This document shows positions 9,771 to 18,592 of a stretch of DNA of 64,000 nt, piece by piece (position 1 is the stretch's first letter; each line of letters begins with the position of its first letter). The position numbers and the translations under genes were made by a program. A model generated the notes under the pieces. It saw nothing but the letters and a program-made list of their open reading frames with translations. It made no database searches and had not been told where the DNA came from. The stretch is from Microbacterium sp. LWH13-1.2. Lineage in GTDB: Bacteria > Actinomycetota > Actinomycetes > Actinomycetales > Microbacteriaceae. The stretch is from the NCBI RefSeq assembly GCF_038397735.1, contig NZ_CP151635.1:1736001-1800000 (forward strand). The letters run 5' to 3'.

Positions 9771-12700
9771 GCGCTCGGCTCCTCGATGTTCGTGTCGATC
9801 GTGACGATGATCGGGCGCTTGTCGGCGCCGAGGGCCGTGGCGCCGCTGCGGAACACGCCGTCACCCGGGCTCGTCACCTCCTGCACCAGAGCGGCGATCT
9901 CGTCGGTCGCGAGCACCGCGAAGCCCACAGCGAGAGTCTCGCCCGCGATCAGCTCGGCGTGCGTCTGCAGAGCCTCGGCATCGGCGGCGCTCACATTGAG
10001 CGCGAGCACGATGCGGTCGCTCACGTCGAGATCGGCGTTCTTGCGCGCCTCCTGCACGACGCGGATCGCGTCACGCGCCAGGCCTTCGGCCTCGAGCTCC
10101 GGCGTGGTCTGCGTGTCGAGCAGCACGAAGCCGCCGGCCGGCACGAGTGCGAGCGCCTCGCCCTCCGGACGTCCGGTGGTCTCGAGCGCGAGCTCGTATT
10201 CCGACGGCTCGAGCGCGATGCCGCCCGCGGTGACGACTCCGTCGCTCTCCGACCAGTCCCCTGCCTTCGCGGCTTTGATCACGGTCTGCACGTTCTTGCC
10301 GAGGCGCGGGCCCGCGGCACGGGCGTTGACGCTGAGCCGGTGGCTGATGCCGTAGTCGGCGGCGGTCGTCTCCGACTGCTCGACGAGCTCGACCGACTTG
10401 ACGTTGAGCTCCTCGCGCAGGATGTCCTCGAACTGGCCGAGCGTGGCCGCGAGCGGCGACACGACGGTGAGACGGGCGAGAGGCAGCCGCACGCGCAGCT
10501 TCTCCTTCTTGCGCAGCGCGTTGGCGACGCTCGACAACTCGCGGACAGCATCCATCGCGTCGCGGATCTCGTCGGCCGCAGGGAACGCGCCGGCGTCCGG
10601 CCAGTCCTGCAGGTGCACGCTGCGTCCGCCCGTGAGTCCCTGCCACACGCGCTCGCTGATGAGCGGCACGAGCGGCGCGGCGACGCGGGTCAGCGTCTCG
10701 AGCACCGTGTAGAGCGTGTCGAACGCATCGGCGTTCGATCCCTCCCAGAACCGGTCGCGCGATCGGCGGATGTACCAGTTGGTGAGCACCTCGGCGAAGT
10801 CGCGCAGACGCGCGGAGGCCGTGGTGGAGTCGAGTCCCTCGAGGTCGACACGCACCTCCCGCACGAGGTCGCCGAGACGGGTCAGGATGTAGCGATCGAG
10901 CACATCGGTGGAATCCGTACGCCACGTCGCCTCGTACCCGCCGGGCTTCGCGGCATTCGCATACGTCGCGAAGAAGTACCACGAGTTCCACAGCGGGAGC
11001 AGGAACTCGCGGACGCCCGAGCGGATGCCCTCTTCGGTGACCGCGAGGTTGCCTCCGCGCAGCACGGAGCTCGACATGAGGAACCAGCGCATCGCGTCGG
11101 AGCCGTCGCGGTCGAGCACCTCGGAGACATCCGGATAGTTGCGCAGCGACTTCGACATCTTGTAGCCGTCGTTGCCCAGCACGATGCCGTGGCAGCTGAC
11201 GCCCGTGAACGCCGGGCGGTCGAACAACGCGGTCGACAGCACGTGCATGACGTAGAACCAGCCGCGCGTCTGCCCGATGTACTCGACGATGAAGTCGGCC
11301 GGTGCATGCGTGTCGAACCACTCCTGGTTCTCGAACGGGTAGTGCACCTGCGCGTACGGCATGGAGCCCGAGTCGAACCACACATCGAAGACGTCCTCGA
11401 TGCGGCGCATGGTGCTCTTGCCGGTCGGGTCATCGGGGTTCGGACGTGTGAGGTCGTCGATGTACGGACGGTGCAGGTCGATCTCGCCCTCGGGGTTGCG
11501 CGGCAGCGTGCCGAAGTCGCGCTCCATCTCCTCGAGTGAGCCGTAGGCGTCGACGCGCGGGTACTCGGGGTCGTCGCTCTTCCAGATGGGGATCGGCGAG
11601 CCCCAGTAGCGGTTGCGGCTGATCGACCAGTCGCGCGCTCCCTCGAGCCACTTGCCGAACTGGCCGTGCTTGACGTTCTCGGGCACCCAGGTGATCTGCT
11701 CGTTGTTCGCGAGCAGGTCGTCCTTGATGTCGGTGACGCGGATGAACCAGCTCGAGACGGCCTTGTAGATCAGGGGGTTCCGACAGCGCCAGCAGTGCGG
11801 GTAGGAGTGCACGTAGCTCTGCTCGCGCAGGAGGCGGCCCTCGGAGCGCAGCAGACGGATGAGCGGCGTGTTCGCGTCCATCCAGAGCTGGCCGGCGACG
11901 TCAGTGACATTGGGGAGGAAGCGTCCGCCGTCGTCGAGCGACAGGATCGTCGGGATGCCGGCGGCGCCCGCAACCCGCTGGTCGTCCTCACCGTAGGCCG
12001 GAGCCTGATGGACGATGCCGGTGCCATCGCTGACCGTGACGTAGTCGTCGACGAGGATGCGCCAGGCGTTCTCTGTGCCGTAGGTCTCGGTGTCGGCGTA
12101 GTAGTCGAAGAGACGGTCGTAGGTGATGTCCGCAAGGTCGGCACCCCGCACGGTCGCGTCGACCGCGGCGAGCGCCTCGTCGAGGCTCTCGTAACCGAGG
12201 TCCTTGCTGTACCCGCCGAGCAGCTCGCGAGCGAGGAGGTAGCGATGTGCGGAGGCTTCCACAGCGGCATCCGTCGATCCTGCGACCTGGTGCACGTCGG
12301 CCGCTCCGCCGGGGCCGGCAGGCAGCACGACGTACTCGATGTCGGGGCCGACGGCGAGCGCGAGGTTGGTGGGGAGCGTCCAAGGCGTGGTCGTCCAGGC
12401 GAGTGCCCGCACGGCGGTGAGGCCGAGGGCCTCTGCCTTGGCACCCGTCAGCGGGAACGTGACGGTGACCGACGGGTCCTGACGGTTCTGGTAGACGTCG
12501 TCGTCCATGCGCAGCTCGTGCGCCGACAGCGGGGTCTCGTCGCGCCAGCAGTAGGGCAGCACACGGTATCCCTCGTAGGCGAGCCCCTTGTCGAACAGGG
12601 TCTTGAACGCCCAGAGCACGCTCTCCATGTAGCCGAGGTCGAGGGTCTTGTACCCGCGCTCGAAATCGACCCAGCGGGCCTGACGCGTGACGTAGTCCTG

Positions 12701-13132
12701 CCACTCGTGCGTGTACTTGAGCACCGAGTCCTTCGCCTTCGCGTTGAAGACGTCGATGCCCATGGCCTCGATCTCGCTCTTCTCGGTGATGCCGAGCTGC
12801 TTCATGGCCTCGAGCTCGGCCGGCAGACCGTGGGTGTCCCACCCGAAGACGCGATCGACCTTCTTGCCGATCATGGTCTGGAATCGCGGGAAGACATCCT
12901 TGGCATAGCCGGTGAGCAGGTGCCCGTAGTGCGGCAGCCCGTTGGCGAACGGCGGCCCGTCGTAGAAGACCCACTCGTCAGCGCCCTCGCGCTGCTCGAT
13001 GGAGGCGCGGAAGGTCTGGTCGGTCTCCCAGAAGTCGAGCACGTCGCGCTCGATCTGGGGGAACCGAGGGCTCGGGGCGACGGAGGCAGCCTGGTCGGCG
13101 GCGGGGCCGAAGGAGGAACGCGGGTAGGTCAT
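9767..13132 (-). CDS. ileS: Isoleucyl-tRNA synthetase
   Basis: This class I synthetase charges tRNA-Ile. The 1121-residue protein carries the HIGH-type motif HYGH at 68-71 and KMSKS at 658-662, with the large CP1 editing domain between them and an anticodon-binding region after. The length and HYGH variant fit the longer, eukaryote-like IleRS type typical of actinobacteria, which is often less sensitive to mupirocin; sensitivity cannot be read from sequence here. A T-box leader precedes it, so expression should rise when uncharged tRNA-Ile accumulates. It heads ileS-folC-DUF4233-ndk. Confidence 0.97.
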   Translation of the reverse strand: MTYPRSSFGPAADQAASVAPSPRFPQIERDVLDFWETDQTFRASIEQREGADEWVFYDGPPFANGLPHYGHLLTGYAKDVFPRFQTMIGKKVDRVFGWDTHGLPAELEAMKQLGITEKSEIEAMGIDVFNAKAKDSVLKYTHEWQDYVTRQARWVDFERGYKTLDLGYMESVLWAFKTLFDKGLAYEGYRVLPYCWRDETPLSAHELRMDDDVYQNRQDPSVTVTFPLTGAKAEALGLTAVRALAWTTTPWTLPTNLALAVGPDIEYVVLPAGPGGAADVHQVAGSTDAAVEASAHRYLLARELLGGYSKDLGYESLDEALAAVDATVRGADLADITYDRLFDYYADTETYGTENAWRILVDDYVTVSDGTGIVHQAPAYGEDDQRVAGAAGIPTILSLDDGGRFLPNVTDVAGQLWMDANTPLIRLLRSEGRLLREQSYVHSYPHCWRCRNPLIYKAVSSWFIRVTDIKDDLLANNEQITWVPENVKHGQFGKWLEGARDWSISRNRYWGSPIPIWKSDDPEYPRVDAYGSLEEMERDFGTLPRNPEGEIDLHRPYIDDLTRPNPDDPTGKSTMRRIEDVFDVWFDSGSMPYAQVHYPFENQEWFDTHAPADFIVEYIGQTRGWFYVMHVLSTALFDRPAFTGVSCHGIVLGNDGYKMSKSLRNYPDVSEVLDRDGSDAMRWFLMSSSVLRGGNLAVTEEGIRSGVREFLLPLWNSWYFFATYANAAKPGGYEATWRTDSTDVLDRYILTRLGDLVREVRVDLEGLDSTTASARLRDFAEVLTNWYIRRSRDRFWEGSNADAFDTLYTVLETLTRVAAPLVPLISERVWQGLTGGRSVHLQDWPDAGAFPAADEIRDAMDAVRELSSVANALRKKEKLRVRLPLARLTVVSPLAATLGQFEDILREELNVKSVELVEQSETTAADYGISHRLSVNARAAGPRLGKNVQTVIKAAKAGDWSESDGVVTAGGIALEPSEYELALETTGRPEGEALALVPAGGFVLLDTQTTPELEAEGLARDAIRVVQEARKNADLDVSDRIVLALNVSAADAEALQTHAELIAGETLAVGFAVLATDEIAALVQEVTSPGDGVFRSGATALGADKRPIIVTIDTNIEEPSA

Positions 13133-13351
13133 GTCGTCTCGCAGGAGTCGTGGCGGATGCTGCTGCGAGGACGATCCGTCCGGCGTGTCGTTCCGGGGAC
13201 CGCGGTACCACCTCGCGTGCCGCGCCTCTCGGCGGAGCCACTCTCACTGCGGCTGTGACGGGCCTGCCCCGCTCGGTTCTACTGAGTCCGCCCTTGCGGG
13301 GCCGACCGTTCTTCCGAGAGCTCCCCGGTGATGTCCGGATCACAGCTCGTG
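13133..13351 (-). promoter_or_regulatory. T-box riboswitch of ileS, short Stem I type
   Basis: The minus-strand leader contains the T-box core GGTGGTACCGCGG (about 13215-13200), whose free bases pair with the 3' end of uncharged tRNA. It also has a very short Stem I hairpin, GTGATCCGGACATCAC (13343-13328), carrying an ATC isoleucine specifier. Downstream of it is AGTAGAACCGAGCGGG, the Stem II-like segment typical of actinobacterial ileS leaders. No terminator U-run lies before the gene, so control is expected at translation initiation by sequestering the ribosome site, as known for this class. Confidence 0.92.
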
Positions 13352-13357
13352 GCTCCC

Positions 13358-13363
13358 ATTGTA
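13358..13363 (-). promoter_or_regulatory. -10 element of the ileS leader
   Basis: TACAAT on the minus strand (13363-13358) lies 15 bases before the Stem I hairpin and would start transcription near 13351. No clear -35 is seen. Confidence 0.5.
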
Positions 13364-13400
13364 CGCGCGGTGCGGGGCGTGCGCCTCCCGAGGTGGCGGT

Positions 13401-13483
13401 GCGCTTTCTTAGTCCGAGAGCACTTCGCAAGTCCGTTCTCGGGAGATTCGGACTTGCGAAGCGCACACGGACTTGTCTGGCGC
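13401..13483. repeat. Palindromic intergenic element, copy 1
   Basis: A nested inverted repeat has inner arms 13423-13435 and 13449-13461, a perfect 13-bp match around a 13-base loop. Outer AGTCCG/CGGACT arms lie at 13411-13416 and 13468-13473, and GCGC sits at both ends. An additional 8-bp palindrome (13482-13498) abuts it and contains the stop codon of the next gene. Its right half (13449-13483) is identical at 27 of 35 positions to 14486-14520 on the other side of that gene. Confidence 0.75.
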
Positions 13484-13487
13484 GCAG

Positions 13488-14327
13488 TCAGACTGCGCGG
13501 TGAAGCCCCTGAGCTACCGAGCGCATGATCAGATCCTGGACCGCAGGCCAGTCGAACATCACCTGCGTGTACGACACACGCATCACGTGGTACCCCATCA
13601 GCCGCAGTTCGGCGTCGTGCCGGATGTCTTCAGAGCGCTGTGCGCCGACATGGTGGGCACCGTCGATCTGGATGACGAGTCGGTCGCCGATCAGCGCGTC
13701 GACCCGGTGACCCGCGACCCAAATCTGCACGCGGATCGGCTCTCTCATCCACCGCAGTCGTGCACGAAGATAGGTCTCCAGGCCCGCGTCGGCGAACGGT
13801 GTCGCCCGAGCGAGGATCCGCCGAGCCGCGGGTCTCCACGAGTATCCGCGCAGAGCTTCCACCGTGACGAGCGACTTGTTGAGCGCCGACTCCCAGGTCG
13901 CGAGCGCCTGTTCGAACGGCTCGCACTCCGCGATGTAGGCCAGGATGTTCTCGATCGGATCGACGAGGGCATCCGGATGCCGTGGGATGATCGGCTTTCC
14001 CTTGTGCACCCGAGCCTCGAACGGGATCCGCACGACGGCGTTGTGCGGCGCGGCGAAGTGCGGCGCGCCGCCGTGATCATGCACCCAGAGGCCGAGAAGC
14101 CCCGCCTGCGTGCGGCATGTCAGAACCACGCCGAGCCTGGCCGCGGTCACCATCGTCTTTTCGGCGTCCTTCGTCGCGAGCCAACCTCGTCGAGGACGGG
14201 TGATCAGACCGTCTCGCTGCGCAGTCTCCACGGTTCTGCGTGAGAAACCGCTCTCGGCGACGACGACGCTGCGCACCACGCCTCCACGATCCGTGAGCAG
14301 GCGGATCAGCTCGTCGGCGCTCTTCAT
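13488..14327 (-). CDS. AbiEi-like winged-helix plus DUF559 protein
   Basis: The 279-residue protein has an N-terminal helix-turn-helix region (VAESGFSRRTVETAQRDGLI, about residues 20-45) like the AbiEi antitoxin domain of type IV toxin-antitoxin systems. Its C-terminal DUF559 region has a Vsr-like restriction-endonuclease fold (VDALIGDRLVIQIDGAHH and RLMGYHVMRVSY). In characterised AbiE systems the partner toxin AbiEii is adjacent; none is present here. Solitary proteins of this architecture are common in actinobacteria and their role is unknown; phage defence or plasmid-related control is only conjecture. ATG 14327 is chosen for the GGAGAA ribosome site seven bases upstream. Related palindromic elements flank the gene. 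Confidence 0.75.
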   Translation of the reverse strand: MKSADELIRLLTDRGGVVRSVVVAESGFSRRTVETAQRDGLITRPRRGWLATKDAEKTMVTAARLGVVLTCRTQAGLLGLWVHDHGGAPHFAAPHNAVVRIPFEARVHKGKPIIPRHPDALVDPIENILAYIAECEPFEQALATWESALNKSLVTVEALRGYSWRPAARRILARATPFADAGLETYLRARLRWMREPIRVQIWVAGHRVDALIGDRLVIQIDGAHHVGAQRSEDIRHDAELRLMGYHVMRVSYTQVMFDWPAVQDLIMRSVAQGLHRAV

Positions 14328-14433
14328 CAGCTCATTCTCCGGATCGGACGGGCTGGCATCGGCGATCGCGCACCAATCACGCAAGATCAGTGGACAGCCG
14401 CCTCCGATGCTCCGTCCGTGCAGGAGCCGAGAG

Positions 14434-14528
14434 CCGAACGCTTCGGAAGTCTTTCTGCGCCTCCCTGGCCCGTTTGCGAGCCAGACGGACTCGCGTAGCG
14501 CACATGGACTTCCGAAGCGCATCCGGCC
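14434..14528. repeat. Palindromic intergenic element, copy 2
   Basis: Perfect 13-bp arms at 14439-14451 and 14507-14519 enclose inner inverted repeats (TGCGC/GCGCA, CTGGC/GCCAG, GCGAG/CTCGC), giving a cruciform or cloverleaf-like fold. The segment 14486-14520 resembles copy 1 at 27 of 35 positions. It lies between the AbiEi-like gene and the divergent pentapeptide-like gene. No open reading frame of note is inside it. Confidence 0.75.
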
Positions 14529-14581
14529 CACGGAGAAGCGACCGAGCCGGGAGTGTCTCCCCCACCCCCTACCCTCGAAGA

Positions 14582-15244
14582 ATGGCCCGCTCCCCCGAAT
14601 CCCCTGCGGCTCCCCGCGTCTCGCCTCCCGACCTTCCCCTCGAGTTCGAGTTCGAGTTCGAGTCCGCGACCGCGAGGCGCAGCGCCGACCTGCTCGCGGC
14701 CCGGCTCGATCTCGAGGTCGCAGCCGACCTCGCCCACGCCTCACTCGAGCAGTGCACGATCACGGCCGATGCCGACAGCGTCGACCTGACCGGAGCCACG
14801 CTCATCGACGTCGATATGGCGGGTGTCCGCATCGCCTCGCTGCGGATGAGGGATGCCGGCGTCCGCCGTGTCCGCATCAGCGGAGGCCGCATCGGCACAC
14901 TCGATCTGAGCAGCGCCCGCATCGACGAGCTCGAGCTCCGCGATGTGCGGATCGACTATCTCAACCTCGGCGGGGTGCGGGCAGCCGACATCGAGATCAC
15001 CGCGTGCAGCATCCGGACGATCGACATGCCCCAGGCCGAGCTCACCCGGGTGCGCTTCACCGACACGCGCTCGGACGAGGTGGACTCGCGCGGCATGCGC
15101 GCCACGCACGTCGACCTGCGCGGGCTCGACGCCTCGGCGTTCCTCGATGCGAACAGCCTGCGCGGCACGACCCTGAGCAGCTTCCAGGTGCAGCAACTCG
15201 CTCCGGTTCTCGCTGCGGGGATCGGCATCCAGGTCAGGGACTGA
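14582..15244 (+). CDS. Pentapeptide-repeat-like beta-helix protein
   Basis: The 220-residue protein has an acidic N-terminus (FEFEFES) followed by a long run in which a hydrophobic residue recurs about every fifth position, with A, L, V or I flanked by D, R, T or S (LTGATLIDVDMAGVRIASLRM and onward, to about residue 190). That pattern suggests a right-handed quadrilateral beta-helix like pentapeptide-repeat proteins. Such folds mimic DNA in the quinolone-resistance Qnr/MfpA group, but most members have no known role. There is no signal peptide. TACCCT lies six bases before the ATG and there is no ribosome site, so the mRNA may be leaderless. The 3' end overlaps the convergent ABC ATPase gene by 11 bases. 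Confidence 0.7.
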   Translation: MARSPESPAAPRVSPPDLPLEFEFEFESATARRSADLLAARLDLEVAADLAHASLEQCTITADADSVDLTGATLIDVDMAGVRIASLRMRDAGVRRVRISGGRIGTLDLSSARIDELELRDVRIDYLNLGGVRAADIEITACSIRTIDMPQAELTRVRFTDTRSDEVDSRGMRATHVDLRGLDASAFLDANSLRGTTLSSFQVQQLAPVLAAGIGIQVRD

Positions 15245-16742
15245 CGGGGCGGTTCGCCTCGAGCAGCTCCTGCGTGAACGGATGCTGCGGCGATGCGAAC
15301 ACGTCGGAGATCGCGCCCTGCTCGACGATGACGCCGTCCTGCATCACGAGCACGTCGTCGGCGACCGCTCCGACGACGTCGAGATCATGGGAGACGAAGA
15401 TCATGGTCAGCCCACGCTCCCGTTGCAGCCGGAGCAGCAGCTGGAGCACGCGTTCGCGCACGGACGGATCCAGAGCTGAGACCGGCTCGTCCAGCACCAG
15501 CACCTCGGGCTCGGCCGCCAGCGCCCGTGCGATGGCCGCGCGCTGACGCTGCCCGCCCGACAGCGCGGCTGGCCGACGGCTCGCCAGCACGGGGTCGAGG
15601 TCGACCTCGGCCAGAAGCTCGGCCACACGCCGGGTCCGCAGCGTGCGAGCCACGCCTCCCGCGGCGAGCGCCTCCCTCAGTGAGCGGCCGATCGTCCACC
15701 GAGGGTCGAATGCGCCGAGGGGGTTCTGATGCACCAGCTGCACGCGGCGCTCTCCGATCCAGCGCAGTCCTCCGTCGTCCGGCTTCTGGACACCGACGAT
15801 CATCCGCGCGAGCGTCGTCTTGCCGGAACCTGACTCCCCGACGATCCCGAGCGTGCGTCCCTCGTACACGGCGAACGACGCATCGCTCACCGCCGCGATC
15901 TCGCCGAAAGTCTTGGTCGCGCCGGTCGCGACGAGCACGGGCGGGGCGTCCTCCGCCGAAGTCGCCCTGGGCTCGTGGATGGTCGCGGCGATGAGCTGCC
16001 GGGTGTACTCGTGCTGGGGCGCCTCGAGCACCTCCGCCACCGTCCCGGACTCGACCACCGCACCGTCGCGCATGACCAGCACGCGATCGGCGATCCGACG
16101 GACGGCCGCGAAGTCGTGGCTGATGAACACGATCGCGGTGCCGGCATCCGCGATGTCGCGGAGCAGTCCGAGGATCCGCGCCTGCACAGTCGCATCGAGA
16201 GCCGTGGTCGGCTCGTCAGCGACGAGGATCGCCGGTTCCGCGGCGATGGCCGAGGCGATCAGCGCTCGCTGCCGGAGCCCTCCGGAGAGCTCGTGCGGAT
16301 ATTGCAGCGCGCGGCGGGCGGCATCGGGCATCGACACGCGGTGCAGGAGTTCCTGAACCCTCTCGCGCAGCGCCGCTCGCCCGGAGACGAGACCATGGAG
16401 ACGCAGAGGCTCGGCGATCTCCGATCCCACTCGCTGCAGCGGATCGAGCGACACAAGGGCATCCTGGGAGACGAGCGCGATGCCTGCGCCGCGGAGGGAC
16501 CGCCAGCGCCGTTCGCCGAATCGGGCGACATCCGTCCCGTCGACGACGAGCCGATCGACGCGCACGCGCGCGTCTGCGGGCGTCAGTCCGAGCAGCGCCC
16601 TGGCGGTGAGCGACTTCCCCGCCCCCGACTCGCCCACGATCGCGACGCACTCACCAGGCGACACGCTGAACGACACCCCGTCGACCACGGGCACCCTGCC
16701 GAAGTCGATGTGCAGCCCGGTCAGCGCCAGCGCAGCGGTCAT
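15234..16742 (-). CDS. Peptide/nickel-type ABC transporter, double ATPase
   Basis: The protein is a fusion of two ABC ATPases (502 residues) that powers a DppBCDF/OppBCDF-type importer from the cytosolic face. The first half has GESGAGKS, LSGGLRQR and ILVADEPTTALD; the second has GESGSGKTT, LSGGQRQR and VLVLDEPVSALD. In E. coli the two are separate genes (dppD, dppF). The fused form is frequent in actinobacteria. ATG 16742 gives the start MTAALALTG directly before the first domain and overlaps the upstream permease stop by 4 bases. Confidence 0.93.
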   Translation of the reverse strand: MTAALALTGLHIDFGRVPVVDGVSFSVSPGECVAIVGESGAGKSLTARALLGLTPADARVRVDRLVVDGTDVARFGERRWRSLRGAGIALVSQDALVSLDPLQRVGSEIAEPLRLHGLVSGRAALRERVQELLHRVSMPDAARRALQYPHELSGGLRQRALIASAIAAEPAILVADEPTTALDATVQARILGLLRDIADAGTAIVFISHDFAAVRRIADRVLVMRDGAVVESGTVAEVLEAPQHEYTRQLIAATIHEPRATSAEDAPPVLVATGATKTFGEIAAVSDASFAVYEGRTLGIVGESGSGKTTLARMIVGVQKPDDGGLRWIGERRVQLVHQNPLGAFDPRWTIGRSLREALAAGGVARTLRTRRVAELLAEVDLDPVLASRRPAALSGGQRQRAAIARALAAEPEVLVLDEPVSALDPSVRERVLQLLLRLQRERGLTMIFVSHDLDVVGAVADDVLVMQDGVIVEQGAISDVFASPQHPFTQELLEANRPVSP

Positions 16743-17551
16743 GATGTCCGCCCCTCTGCTCTGGCACGCAGGACCCGGCCGACGATGGTCGCTGCGATCA
16801 CGGTCACGGTGATCGCGATGCCGGGGAACACGGCGATCCACCAGGCCTGCCCCAGCACATTGCGTCCTCCCGCGAGCATGAGTCCCCACTCGGGCGTCGG
16901 CTCCGAGGGACCGAGGCCGAGGAAGCTGAGACCGGCCGCGGCGAGGATGCTCGATCCGATGCCGATGGTCGCGAGCACACTCAACGAGCCGAGCACACCC
17001 GGCACCACGTGCCGGACGAAGGCGGGCACGGGAGGCACCCCGAGGATGCGGGCGGCCTCGACGTGCTCGGCGGTGCGGAGCGTGCGGGTCTGCACACGGG
17101 CGAGACGGATGTACACGGGGACGGCCGCGACCGTCACCGCGATCGCGATGTTGACCGGCCCGGGCCCCAGCACCGCGACGACGACGAGTGCGACCAGGAA
17201 CTCGGGAAAGGCCATGAGCACGTCGTTGACGCGCATGAGAGCTGCGTCGACTCCCCGCGGAGCGAGTCCGGCGAGCGCGCCGATGAGGAGTCCTGCAGCG
17301 AGCGCGATGCCGGTCGCGAGCAGACCGATCCCGATCGAGCGCCCGGCTCCGTGGATCACCCGCGAGTACACGTCGCGGCCGCTCTGATCGGTGCCGAACA
17401 GGTGCTCGGCGCTGGGCGGCAGCAGCGACGCGCGCACATCGGTCTGGAGCGGGTCGTGCGTCGCGAGGACTCCGGGGAAGGCCGCCGCGAAGGCGAGCAC
17501 CAGCAGCACGAGCACCGCGCACCAGAGCATCACGACCTGGGCGCGCTTCAT
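16739..17551 (-). CDS. ABC transporter permease, DppC/OppC type
   Basis: This integral membrane subunit of the peptide/nickel importer has 270 residues. It has an N-terminal helix (VVMLWCAVLVLLVLAF), the family motif HLFGTDQSGRDVYSR, and a binding-protein-dependent transport domain of about five helices with the EAA-like loop EAARILG that docks on the ATPase. ATG 17551 overlaps the preceding permease stop by 4 bases. Confidence 0.93.
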   Translation of the reverse strand: MKRAQVVMLWCAVLVLLVLAFAAAFPGVLATHDPLQTDVRASLLPPSAEHLFGTDQSGRDVYSRVIHGAGRSIGIGLLATGIALAAGLLIGALAGLAPRGVDAALMRVNDVLMAFPEFLVALVVVAVLGPGPVNIAIAVTVAAVPVYIRLARVQTRTLRTAEHVEAARILGVPPVPAFVRHVVPGVLGSLSVLATIGIGSSILAAAGLSFLGLGPSEPTPEWGLMLAGGRNVLGQAWWIAVFPGIAITVTVIAATIVGRVLRARAEGRTS

Positions 17552-18489
17552 CGCACACCCCCACGTTCCGTGCGAAGACGCGGATCGATGAGCGGATGCA
17601 GGAGCTCGATCACGAGGTTCACGATCACGAACACGACGGCGCTGAGCAGGATGATCCCCGTGATCACGGGGAGATCGCGGTTGGTGATGGCCGCGAGGGT
17701 GACCCGCCCCAGGCCTGCGCGGGCGAAGACCGTCTCGACGAGCACGGCTCCGCCGAGCACCGATCCGGTCAGGTAGGCCGCCAGCGTCACTGCATTCGCG
17801 GCGCCGTGCCTCAGCCCGTGCCGCAGCGTGAACCACGACGGGCCCGCGCCCCGGGCCCGGACGGTCTCGGCGAACGGCATCCGCTCGGCCTGCACGAGTC
17901 CGTCGCGCAGTACCTGGCTGAGAAGCGCCGCCACGGGAAGCGCGAGCGTGATGGCCGGCAGCACGATCGTCGCCGGGTTCCGCGCCCCCGAGACGGGGAA
18001 CCACCCGAGTCCGAAGGCGAAGACACTGAGCAGGATCAGGCCGATCCAGAACACCGGCGACGACAGGATGATGAGCTCGATTCCCGCGGCGACGGCTCGC
18101 CCTGCCTGACCGCGCACCAGCAGGGCCACGGCCAGCGCGAGCAGCACCGCGATCACGAGCGCCAGCGCCGAGAGCTGCAGCGTCGAACCGAGCTGACGAC
18201 CGATGACCTCGGCCACCGGCATCCGCAACTGGTACGACTCCCCCAGGTCTCCCCGGGCGAGCTGACCGATGAAGGCCAGATACTGCTCGAGCGGGGGCCG
18301 ATCGAGGCCGAGATCTGCGCGGATGCCGTCTTTCACCGCTTCGCTGACCTGCGCCTGCGGCCCGAGCATCACCGATACCGGATCGCCCGGAATGATGCGG
18401 AACGCCAGGAAGACCAGCGTCGCGGCGCCCCAGAGCACGATCACGACGGATGCTGCGAGACCGGCGATGCGGAGGAGCGCTGCCTTCAC
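17548..18489 (-). CDS. ABC transporter permease, DppB/OppB type
   Basis: This second membrane subunit has 313 residues and six predicted helices. It has the family N-terminal segment (FRIIPGDPV), the LGLDRPPLEQYLAF spacer and the RARGAGPSWFTLRHGLRHG coupling loop. It starts with GTG at 18489. A gap of about 100 bases separates it from the upstream binding-protein gene, with no obvious terminator, so all four subunits may form one operon. Confidence 0.93.
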   Translation of the reverse strand: MKAALLRIAGLAASVVIVLWGAATLVFLAFRIIPGDPVSVMLGPQAQVSEAVKDGIRADLGLDRPPLEQYLAFIGQLARGDLGESYQLRMPVAEVIGRQLGSTLQLSALALVIAVLLALAVALLVRGQAGRAVAAGIELIILSSPVFWIGLILLSVFAFGLGWFPVSGARNPATIVLPAITLALPVAALLSQVLRDGLVQAERMPFAETVRARGAGPSWFTLRHGLRHGAANAVTLAAYLTGSVLGGAVLVETVFARAGLGRVTLAAITNRDLPVITGIILLSAVVFVIVNLVIELLHPLIDPRLRTERGGVR

Positions 18490-18592
18490 CGTTCGCGCCC
18501 TCTCGACAGTTCCTGAGCACCCTCGGGTACGCGGCGCTCGCTCACGAACGATACCGCAGCGATATACCGGAGGTGGCCCGACGCCCCAGGCG

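Noticed and set aside
8403..11539. Long plus-strand open frames opposite folC and ileS
   Set aside because: Shadows of two clearly recognised genes; composition typical of the complementary frame in high-G+C DNA.
14390..14581. Upstream extension of the pentapeptide-like protein to 14390
   Set aside because: The extra 64 residues are Arg/Ser-rich, lie in the palindromic element and lack any ribosome site.
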